From positions 17,576,631 through 17,640,630 of the forward strand of contig NC_052396.1 of assembly GCF_009389715.1 (NCBI RefSeq): a DNA stretch of 64,000 nucleotides, given 5' to 3'. Under the pieces are notes generated by a model. That model was not told the origin of the DNA, ran no database searches, and saw nothing but the letters and a program-made list of their open reading frames with translations. The position numbers and the translations under genes are program-made. The stretch is from Phoenix dactylifera (Eukaryota > Streptophyta > Magnoliopsida > Arecales > Arecaceae). The number at the start of each line of letters is the position of its first letter. The first letter of the stretch is position 1. Of this stretch, positions 54,982-64,000 are shown one piece after another.

Positions 54982-57790
54982 TGTATTGTCCGGGCCCAAT
55001 ACAGACCATGCCCAGTACTATAGGGCCCAGTTGAAGGGCATTGGGCCAGGGAGGGGTTAGCAGGCCTTGCAGGCCCAGGAAGAGCAGACTGCCATCTCCC
55101 CTGAGGGCTGAAAGGATAGGACCACCAGATGGCCAACGAAGAGACCCCCACAGGCATGCACAACAGGAACCCACCACCTCCTCTCCCCTTCGGTAGCTGA
55201 GCTATGAGCTGGCCTGAAGGGGAGGGGTAGCTGGTGGCTCCCGAAACCCTGAGGAAGGAGAGGATGCCACCTCTCCTTTGGGTCAAATCCTAAGCCAAGT
55301 ATTTATAACCCTAAGACTTGCTAACCTCTGATTTTTTGATATACCCTTCTAAAACCTCTAACCCTCTGGATTCACTGCACCAGAGAGCTAAGCCCTGGAG
55401 CTGGAGGCAGAAGAAACCCCCACAACCATAGGAGAGGAAGGAGGGAGCAACGTACCGAGGCGATACTGCACAACTGCAACCAGCTACACCCAGGTAAGGA
55501 CCACTGTAAGTGGGTCTTAGGCAAGAAAAGGGTAGAGAAACCCCTCTGTGGGGTGTTCTCCTCTCTGTTTCATTAATGAAACAGAGGGGAGGGGACCTGC
55601 ACAGGGAGGAAACCAGTACAGGAGAAAAGAGAGGAAGGCCACGGGCTGGACCCACGGGCTGCGGGCCGGACCCACAGGCCGCGGGCTAGCCTGAAGGCGG
55701 CCCAAGCCTAGGCCCAACGGCCACCCAGGCCGAGCCCAACCGGACTCGGCCTGCTGGTGACCGGCCCTGGCCGCGGCCGCCCTAGGGCTGAGGGGCAGCC
55801 AAGGGCCGCCGGGTCTGGCCGTGCGGCGACAGACGCGGCCCCTAGACCGCCAGCCTCAGCCGTGCCCCACCCCTCCGCCGGCCGAGAGGTGGTGGCGCGG
55901 TATCCACAAAGAAAAAAAAAGGGGGGGGGGAGGGGAAAGAGGGAAAACGGAAGAGGAAGAAGAACAAAATATATATATATGATAATATTGAAAAAGGGGT
56001 ACTTACCTCGGACCACGGCCTTACCTCGCCATGGTCGGAGCCGGTGAGGACTTCGGAGAAGGTCCGGCCTCGATCTCACCTCCCGGCCTTCCCCCTCTTC
56101 TCCGGCATCACTTCAGAGAAGGGGAGAAAGGGGACCGGCCTCTCGCCGCCGCTGGCCCAAGGGAGGAGCCCCGCTTCGGCCGATGGATCAGAGGGCGCTC
56201 CATCTCTCCGGCCGCTGGCGAAGGAGGGGGATGAGCCGGAAGACGAAAGGGAACTGGAGGAAGGGGGAGAGCGAGAGGCACAAACGAAGAGGCTGAAGCT
56301 TCTGGAAGCCCCCAGAAAGAGCCCCTTAACGGGCTGCCTAGCGGGTCGGATCTAAGTTCGGGTCCGAAACCCGTTAGGCCCAAATGAATTGAATAGGTTC
56401 AGGAAAAACCCAATAAAGAAGTAAACCAAGCCAAATTGGAGGAAGAGAGTCTGAAACCCAAATGACAACAGGTCTGAGCCTGAGCAAACCCAATTAAGCC
56501 AAATTGGGCTAGACCCGAACCCAATTAAGCTCAAATTAGCTGGGTCCGAATCCTGTCCATATCATATTGGTTCCAGTAGGCCCAATTAGTTCTAAATCAG
56601 GCCCAGATCAAGCCCAATCAAGTTGGCAGAGGGCCAAATTGGCTGGGAAAAGGGTGGACCTAACCACAAATCAGACCCAACCCTTTCATTAAAGGCCCAA
56701 TTAGGCCCTATAGACCCAAATCTGCTCCAATTGAACCCCAAGGGGCTTCAAGAGGGGTGAATTGAACTAGACTAAGATCCTTGGTTGGGATCCAAATAAG
56801 CCATGATAAAATGAACTAAAATTATGATAAATAGGGGATAATGTGAGTTTTATAATATGATTTTAGGAATCAAAGACTCATCATCCGGACTCAAGGAATT
56901 GATAATAATTTATTGTAAGTAACCTGTTCTAATCCTGTTATGGATCATGCCATGTTTACTAAACATTTTTTTTAGTATGTGTAATTCATGCATGATACGT
57001 TATGATAAATAATTAACTTGCCTGATCTCATAGACTATGGCCATGTATGCACCATGACTATGCTGATAATTTAATCATGCATGCAAGTTAGTATAGCGAA
57101 ATCTTATCTAGCCAAGAGGCACTATAATGGGCTCAAAGATGCTACTGATCGAATGCAACTGAGCTGGCCTTGCTAGTGGCCGAGAATGACTAAGCTGGCC
57201 CCGCCAGTGGCTGACTAATAACTGAGCTGGCTCCTCCAGTGGCCGAAAATGACTTCGCAGTAGCATCCGAGAGAATGGACCACGGCATGCCAGGGGCACG
57301 GTTTCACATGTATACTTTATGAAAATATTTGTCTGACTTAAAATACTGCTCTGTTTACCCCGCATAAATATTTTGCCATGATAAATTGTTAGATAATATG
57401 CATGTCAGCTTCTCAAACTCCGATAAACATGTTTAGTCTTTTAGTTGATCCGATAGAATTACGCAGGATTACTTACTGAGCCGTGTAGCTCATGCCTGTT
57501 TGTTTTTCATTTTCTTTCAGATCCTCACCAGTGATCGCCATCAGATACATTTTTCTTTTGCAACAGAGCTTTGTTATTTTTGGAGAAGCTTACATACTTA
57601 TGTATATTTGAATAGCATAGAAGTTATGTATTTTGTATCAGCCTTAAAGGTTGCAGTGCAATATTTTGAATATATGAGAAAGTTTGAATTCTATTGGCTA
57701 TCTGTTACCCCTGCATGAGGCTGCGTGCTATTGTGGGCGTTAGTCGGCAATAGCATGGCCGTGTCACGGATCCGGGTCCGGGGCGTGACA
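54982..57790 (+). repeat. 3' LTR of the Gypsy element
   Basis: The 2,809-bp repeat starts TGTATTGTCCGGGCC and ends GGGGCGTGACA. It is uninterrupted and so gives the pre-insertion state of the site hit by the nested solo LTR. It carries a G-run at 55920-55930, a short (AT)n tract near 55968-55981 and the three-unit minisatellite. Open frames on both strands in the GC-rich half are probably chance. Confidence 0.93.
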
Positions 57791-57795
57791 TAATT

Positions 57796-58141
57796 AAAAT
57801 TACTAGCATATATTCGACTCTAATCGAATATAAGGATTTCTAGCTGATAAAAAATATTTGAATATAGATGCAACATTAATTTTTATTTTGATTGTATCCA
57901 TGGTGATGATTGTAACTGCTGCAATAAGTTATACTAATGGTTACAAACCATCACTATAAGATAAGCCAAGACTGTTGCCATAGAGTTGTTTATGGCAATG
58001 GCTATCAAAACACGACAATAGCTTTTAAAGGTGCCACTTGTTGCTGTAGTTTACCAAGCGTTGGTATAGATTTTTCAATAATTTTCTATATTTTTTGCCA
58101 CAATTTTGACCGCTGCTATAGAGTTTTTTGTGGTTGTAGTG
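57796..58141 (+). mobile_element. Possible 3' terminus of a CACTA-type transposon
   Basis: The stretch contains repeated GCTATAG/GCAATGGCTAT/TTGCCAC words like CACTA sub-terminal repeats and ends in TTGTAGTG at 58134-58141, the complement of a CACTACAA start. No matching left end was found in the window, so it is a fragment or a coincidence. The Gypsy element is inserted immediately to its left. Confidence 0.35.
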
Positions 58142-59680
58142 AGAAGAGAAAATGAGATTTCAGAGATAAGAGGTAATTGAGGTTGGGTTTTTTTGCATGG
58201 AGAATATAATGGAAAGATGACAAATTTATTTATATAAGCTGGGTGCATGGTACTAAGGTATATGCATAAAATATTAATTAAGAATAAATCTTTAAAGGAA
58301 GAAAAACCCTCTCTCTGTTTTTGTGAATAGAAGTAATCTAACCAAAAAAGGAAATAAAATTATTTGGTTGTATAAATTGTAAGAAAAGTTATAATCGGGG
58401 GGAATCATAGCATATGCTACTTCTGACATGCTTATATGTGCCCAACACTAATTTAGTATATAATAGTAATAATAATGATAATAAAAATGATAATAATAAT
58501 ATTGATAATAATGATAATGACGACGACGATATTAATATTTATGGAAGATAGTTTGACACATATGACATATTATGTTTAAAGGACAAATCGATGAGGGCAC
58601 GTCTGCATCACAATTGAATTAAATATGGATAAGGACATATTTGTTAAGTGTTGTATTCATGCTTTTCTCCCTAGAAAAAGAGAACATAGAGATTGGATTC
58701 TTTATTTTGACGATGCATGCTTGGATGGTCGCCACCTGATCTTAGAAATGACGAGATAATTAAGAGCCTTCTATTTTGAAGAAAATAGAAGTACCAGCTA
58801 TCCAAGCATGGACTATCCTGAGTAGTATGAAACGTGCACTCCAGAGGATCTCCAGTCATTAAGAAGAGTAACAGAAGTCATGCCTAGAAGATTAATAGAC
58901 TCTTAAATTTTCAACATTGAAACTTCTTTTTTTATCTTTCTTGTTCTATTTTCTTATTTCCAAAAGCAAATGAGAAAACATAAAGCTCTAAACATTTTAT
59001 GAATATTAACTAAAAAAACAAAGGGCGTGCCACCAAATGTATCTTTCAGTCTTGTTATGTTTTATTTCTTTTACCCTTCTATCATAAAAGAATGTCCCAA
59101 GAATAAAAACATCGTCAAATGGGCTTAGGCTTAAAGCACAATTACAAAATCACCTTAAATAACCTAAAAAATTGGGAAATCAAATACACCCATTAAAAGG
59201 ATCTCTCATCTTTTCAGAGATCAAGGTTTTCATCTAAGTCTCATTTTATATTTAGTATCAGACATCCATTGATATGATATTTTCTAAATTGCTGACCAGT
59301 AACCGCATGCACAAGGGGTGAAAGGATGCCCCTAGATTTTTTTTCTTATTTTAAATAAATAGTATTACTTTTGAAAATAAGATAGTTATTCACCACCATT
59401 CTAGTTTGAATCTGGTTCTCTCACTTGGAGAGGAAAGTTATTATTGATGTATATGATAGATGCTCGTGAACAAGTTTGTGATTTTTTTCAATGATATATG
59501 ATTTTTTCAAAAGAAAAAAAATGCTGTCCACTAATAACAACCATGCTAAGACTACTTGACTCAGAATTTACTTGAACGGGACGGTCACATTGAACATACT
59601 AGACCGAAAGGTAACAATACCACAGAATCGAATCCTCTTGAATCATTTTTCACTAATTCTTTATGGCCAATTTTCTTGGC
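58142..59680. other. AT-rich intergenic DNA
   Basis: No gene is supported. A (AAT/GAT/GAC)n-type trinucleotide microsatellite lies at about 58458-58535. Other short open frames lack family resemblance. Confidence 0.6.
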
Positions 59681-59900
59681 ATTAATACTATTATCAAACC
59701 TAGAATCTTTGACGCTACTTATGATCTCTCCTGTTCACACTAATGTGGTTGTTGTCGATGAGTTTAAATTGGACTGCGACGCTTGTTGACCTTAATGTTA
59801 TTATCAACCTTAAAATCTTTAATACCACTTATGGTCTCTCCCTATCACACTAATGTGGTTGTTGCCGATGAGTTTAAATTGGATTGCAATGCTTACCGAC
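59681..59900 (+). repeat. 110-bp tandem duplication
   Basis: Copies at 59681-59790 and 59791-59900 share long blocks such as CACACTAATGTGGTTGTTG and GATGAGTTTAAATTGGA, with about 80-85% identity by eye. Each copy has an open plus-strand frame giving similar peptides (HTNVVVVDEFKLDC and HTNVVVADEFKLDC). The function of the sequence is not recognised. Confidence 0.8.
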
Positions 59901-60059
59901 CTCTTAGTGCCTATTTGGGTATTCCTGCAGGAATCGAGCATGTTGGCCCTTGCTCAATGAGTTACCCACCATTGGCAATAGAGGATAGATGTGATGCAAT
60001 TAATTCGCATGAATAGGACCATTAGGGAGTAGCATTTAATCATCCCTAGCGATTAAGTC

Positions 60060-60066
60060 TATAAAT
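60060..60066 (+). promoter_or_regulatory. Candidate TATA box
   Basis: TATAAAT lies about 200 bp upstream of the ATG at 60263. It would fit a short pyrimidine-rich leader, but there is no independent support. Confidence 0.25.
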
Positions 60067-60262
60067 TGCGTACATATCCTGTGGGGTTGTTCATCTTCAA
60101 ATCATCCCTTCAATCCACATTTTTACTTGCTTGGCCTTTCTTTGCTGTAGCTCCTTCCTTTTGCACATAATCAGCAACCTCGATCATCTATTTCTCCCAG
60201 ATTGATCCCTCCTTTTTAATACTGAGTTTGCTGCAAGGTTTAAGGGGGGTAAAGAAATAAAA

Positions 60263-60412
60263 ATGAGTGGTTGTGGGATTGGGGGCATCCCTTGTGATGT
60301 GGTACAGCTTTTAAAAGATCAGCTTCTCCCATGCACGGTAGAAAACAAATTTAAAAAACTTGAAGGGGCTTTGCAAACTCTGAAGAAAGAAGGCAGGCAG
60401 GTGCAAAAAAAG
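60263..60412 (+). CDS. Unrecognised candidate first exon or gene fragment
   Basis: An ATG at 60263 opens about 50 residues (MSGCGIGGIPCDVVQLLKDQ, then FKKLEGALQTLKKEGRQ) that end at AAAAAAG/GTAATC, a possible splice donor at about 60412. The segment is lysine- and leucine-rich and could be helical. A TATA-like box lies upstream. I do not recognise the family and see no second exon before the Copia LTR at 60871, so it may be a fragment or chance frame. Confidence 0.3.
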
Positions 60413-60870
60413 GTAATCCTACTTCCCGTCACCTCTACAAGCATGATTCAGCAGCTAGTGTTAAATACGTGTCAGCCAATATCTTATTATTATATTTGTT
60501 ATTTGATTTTTTTTTTTTTACTGTTTATCAGATTGAAACGTTATTGTTATATATTAAACTAAAAACAATTATGTGTATCTTATTAACTAAATTATTAGTT
60601 AAGTTGAACTAAATTGTTCCATAAAAAAAAAAAAAAACTTGAACTAAATTATTAGTTTGGTTTGTGAGGTGGGTGCAACATCCTCTCCTCAAAGTTGTCA
60701 ATAGATTACCCCTATGTCTAATTGCATATATATATGAACATAAATCCATCTAATCCCATAGATACAATGTATGAGACTTGAAGATGCATGCATCTATCTC
60801 CTTCCATCCTTTCCCAATGAAATAGGAGAAAGTACAATGTTTTGGTGGCTCAATTTCGCAGGCCTCCAAA

Positions 60871-61267
60871 TGTTGAAAATTATCCACTTTCTCTTTGATG
60901 AAAAATAAATTTAAAAGAAATAGATCTGATCTTGAGTCATAGAATTTATAGTAGTCTGCCACACTTCAAGATCCATGCAGGAAGAGAGTTGCACTTCAAG
61001 ATCCGTGCAAAAAGAGTGTGAGATTGGCAGAGCTTTTTCTAAAGAGAGAGCTCTGTATGCGTGTGTTTAGAGAAGGGGTCTCTACAAGCTATTTAAAGCT
61101 TTCTTCAGAGACCAACTGCCATAGATGGTTACATCCGTGAAAAGTCACCCACCATTAAGATGATTCTTTACCACTGTGAAATTCTGTTTATGCCCTCGTG
61201 ATTATCAGAATTTACAAAATTCAAGAGATGTTTGTCAATGTGGGCTTTAACTAAACAGAATCCAACA
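60871..61267 (-). repeat. 3' LTR of a minus-strand Copia element
   Basis: On the minus strand the repeat would start TGTTGGATTCTG at 61267, directly after a polypurine tract, and end CAACA at 60871. The inverted TGTTG...CAACA ends and about 397-bp length suit a Copia LTR. A TATA-like TTTAAATAGC lies near 61090. CACTTCAAGATCC is duplicated in tandem at about 60961-61015. The downstream boundary is inferred from the terminal inverted repeat only. Confidence 0.5.
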
Positions 61268-61278
61268 TTCTCCCACTT
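61268..61278 (-). other. Polypurine tract of the Copia element
   Basis: The minus strand reads AAGTGGGAGAA immediately before TGTTGG, a typical Copia arrangement. A near-copy (AAATGGGAGAA) lies about 65 bp further upstream at about 61333-61343, as part of a local duplication. Confidence 0.6.
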
Positions 61279-61700
61279 GGACCATATTGACGCCACTTGT
61301 CAATGTAGGCCACAACTTGACGGGATCCCAATATTCTCCCATTTGGACCATATTGACAAGTGAAATATCCTTAGCACTTGAATTTTATAAATCCTTATAC
61401 GCGTATTCTTTCTATTTTGATATCAATTTGGGTAAACTTTATGTTTGACTACTTTGAGAATAATAATACGAACAATCGCGGAAATAACACCTACTTGATT
61501 GGAGTATAATATTTTTTGATCACTATATCACTAAACCCGCATAGCCAAACTCTTATGAATGAACTTTTCATGAAATCTATTCTTTAGTCAACATTTCTAC
61601 TACCATAGTATGCATACACCATATGAATTCATTAAAGCAGAAAATACAACAAATGTGATTTTCAACCATCCGAAATATGCACAATAGTACATCAATCAAT
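61279..61700 (-). other. Copia non-coding region between RNase H and 3' LTR
   Basis: Sequence between the pol stop and the polypurine tract. It contains the duplicated block TTCTCCC(A)CTTGGACC-type at 61268 and 61333. No coding potential is visible. Confidence 0.5.
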
Positions 61701-64000
61701 CTATACAGAAAGGCCCATTTGACCGACATGCTCGTTATGTAATCCTGGGGCTATTGCTTTGGTCAAAAGATCTGCCAACATAAGCACATTATTGATGTAT
61801 TGAACTGAAACTTTATGCTTATCACACTTTTCCTTTATAACAAGATATTTCACTTCCATGTGCTTATTTTCATAGAATATCTTGTTATTCTTTATTGAAA
61901 AAACTGCTGCTAGATTGTCATAAAATAACCTTATAGGCCTTGAAATAGTATCCACGACTAGTAGGCCTGTGATAAAGTTCCTTAGTCAAATAGCCTGTGT
62001 AACAACATCATAGCATGTCAATAACTCAGTCTCTATTGTTGAAGCAGCTGTAATCTTTTGTTTTGCACTTTTTCATGAGACTGCACTACCAGCTAGTAGA
62101 AAGATATAATATGATGTTGACTTTCTACTATCTGGACATCCCGCAAAGTCTGAGTTTGAGTATCCAACTATCTCGAAGAAATCAAATTTGTTGTATGTAA
62201 GCATATGATCTTGAGTCCCCTGAAGGAATCTTAACATTTTCTTAGCAGCTTTTCAATATTCCATGCCTGGATTAGCTTGAAATCTTCTCAGTAATCCCAC
62301 AACATATGCTATATTAGGTCTAGTACAGGCTTGAGCATGCATTAAAGTCCCAATCAGTGAAGCATATGGAAATGCTTTCATACGCTCCCTTTCAATTTCA
62401 TTTCTCGGAGATTGTGATTTACTTAACCTTTTACATTTAGCAATGGGCACTGGGCTTGGTTTGAAATTTTCTATACCAAACCTCTTCAATATTTTCTTAA
62501 TGTAGGCCTTTTGAGATATACAAAATTTTTCTTTAGATCTATCTTTTTGAACCTCAATGCCGATGACATATGAGGCTCCACCTATATCCTTCATATCAAA
62601 ATTGCTGGAGAAAAATTGCTTAGTCTCCCTAAGAAATGCCAAATCACTACTAGTAAGAAAAATATCTTCTACATATATGACTAGAAAAATAAATCAACTC
62701 CTACTAATCTTAAGATATATACGTCTATCAACAATGTTTTCTACAAAACCAAATGTAGAAAGACGTTATTGAACTTAGGATACCACTGTCGGGACGATTG
62801 CTTAAGTCCATATATAGACTTGTTTAGCTTGCAAACCATATAATTCTATTCTTTTGAAACAAAAGTTTTAGGTTGTTTAATATAAACTTCTTTCTCTAAA
62901 TCACCATTAAGAAAAGTGGTTCTCACATTCATTTGGTACAGTTCTAAGTCAAAATGAGCCACCAAAGCCATAATTATTCTCAAAGAATCCTTCTTTGAAA
63001 CTGAGGAGAAGGTCTCATGATAATCGATACCCTTCTTTTGAGTAAATCTTTTGGCAACAAATCTGGCCTTATGTTGCTCTATCTTGCCCTTGGAGTCCCT
63101 TTTGGTTTTAAAAATCCATTTGTAGCGTACTGCAGTAACCCCAGGAGGTAGTTCAACTAGATTCCAAACATTATTTTTAGTCATAGAATCTATCTCATTT
63201 TTCATAACTTCTAGCCATTTGGAGAAATTTATAGAATTTATGGCTTGTGAGAAATTTATTGGATCATCAACATTTTCAATATTATAATAGCATTCTTGAA
63301 GGTATACCATATAATCAGGTGAAATTGGAGATCTCCTTATCCTTGATGACCTCTTAAAGTTGTTTCTTGATCCAAGTTGGAGCAACATTTTTAGTGATAA
63401 CCGGTACAGATTCAGATGGAACATTAATAGTAGACTCATCCTTTTTTAAATCATTCTAAATGATAGGTAGAGGAATCATTAGCTGCTCATTTGAATATTG
63501 CACACCATACGACATTCGTTTTTTCTCAAAAATAATTTCTTGAGGTTTTATACTTCCACTGATTTGGTCATTTTTGAAGAATTTAGCATTCTTTGTCTCC
63601 ACAATCTGCAAAGTATGATTAGGACAATAAAATCTGTATCGCTTGGACTTTTCTGGAAAATCAATAAATTAACCACTAAAGTCCAACTTTTTCTCTTGTG
63701 GGTTGTATACTCTAGCCTTAGCTTGACACCCCCAAATGTATAGATGTCTTAAACTAGGTTTCTACCTGTCCAAACTTCATAGAATGTTTTTGGGATAGCT
63801 TTAGTAGGAATCCTGTTTAGAATATATGCATCATTTTTTAAGATATCACCCCACAAAGAAATTGGAAGAGTTGAGTGCCTAATCATGCTCTTTACCATCT
63901 CCATTAATGTTCGATTTCTTCTTTTTGCAACTCCATTTTGATTAGGAGTACCATGCATAGTGTATTGTGCAACTATACCTTGCTCTTAAAGAAACTTAGC
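61701..64000 (-). pseudogene. pol: Ty1/Copia pol (integrase, reverse transcriptase, RNase H), decayed and cut by the window edge
   Basis: On the minus strand the order is integrase C-terminus (GTPNQNGVAKRRNRTLMEM at 63749-63958), reverse transcriptase (WIFKTKRDSKGKIEQHKARF, then TTFLNGDLEKEVYIKQP at 62846-63330), a later RT part (62253-62680) and RNase H ending at 61701 (DNLAAVFSIKNNKIF, KHMEVKYLVIKE). Integrase before reverse transcriptase defines Copia. The first catalytic region reads MNVRTTFLNG, with Asn where Asp is expected, and the second reads YVED instead of YVDD. Stops and frame changes separate the pieces. The gag, protease and 5' LTR would lie beyond the right edge. Confidence 0.88.

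Larger units (their letters stand above)
45746..57790 (+). mobile_element. Complete, inactive Del/Tekay-like Gypsy LTR retrotransposon
   Basis: The element is bounded by TG...CA long terminal repeats and by a TAATT target duplication at 45741-45745 and 57791-57795. Order inside is 5' LTR, primer binding site, gag, protease, reverse transcriptase, RNase H, integrase, C-terminal chromodomain-like tail, polypurine tract, 3' LTR. Integrase after RNase H defines Gypsy. Long LTRs and the integrase tail (HTEREAT...ELEEEMHQ, YPQLFE) fit the Del/Tekay chromovirus clade. Total length is 12,045 bp including a nested insertion in the 5' LTR. At least eleven in-frame stops and frameshifts make it non-autonomous. 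Confidence 0.93.

Overview
The window is nuclear DNA of a flowering plant, with spliced genes, long introns and many plant transposons. A commelinid monocot, possibly a palm, is my best guess: one gene (ABCG14-like) has very GC-rich coding exons while the other two are AT-leaning, and introns of several kilobases are filled with repeats. The species is inference only; no organelle or bacterial features are seen.

Three intact host genes are present, all on the minus strand. (1) 2705-5320: a half-size ABCG transporter closest to ABCG14, five coding exons, 649 residues. (2) 10247-33852: methionine aminopeptidase type 2 (MAP2), one leader exon plus twelve coding exons, 458 residues with every catalytic residue present; its 24 kb are mostly intron. 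(3) 39825-43559 or beyond: a FAR1-related (FRS) transposase-derived transcription factor, 796 residues in one coding exon, with a predicted leader intron. They act in unrelated processes (hormone export, protein N-terminal processing, light or stress transcription) and show no sign of co-regulation.

The rest is mostly transposon archaeology. 1-368 is the leader of a minus-strand LTR retrotransposon; 730-2337 is a 5'-truncated L1-type LINE with a poly(A) tail. The MAP2 introns hold a Tourist-like MITE with a TTA target duplication, a Helitron-like element, a tRNA-derived SINE with a 16-bp target duplication, remnants of RTE-type LINEs and several copies of a GTACCG-rich repeat. 34-39.8 kb is AT-rich intergenic DNA with MITE-like repeats. 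44966-45720 is a TIR element with a TAA duplication.

45746-57790 is a complete but dead Del/Tekay-like Gypsy retrotransposon (12.0 kb, TAATT duplication). Its 5' LTR carries a nested 1,846-bp TG...CA insertion (46074-47919, ATAAC duplication) that looks like an antisense solo LTR of a large Copia (SIRE/Maximus-like) element. Inside that insertion is the most unusual feature of the window: 24 copies (20 exact) of the 10-bp palindrome GAGTCGACTC, grouped in pairs and quartets whose members start 21 bp apart (13 of 15 within-cluster intervals are exactly 21, two are 20).

The right edge (60871-64000) is the 3' half of a decayed minus-strand Copia element with its 3' LTR. Between the two retrotransposons lie a CACTA-like terminus, a 110-bp tandem duplication and one unassigned candidate exon. 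I found no CRISPR array and no convincing tRNA or rRNA gene.
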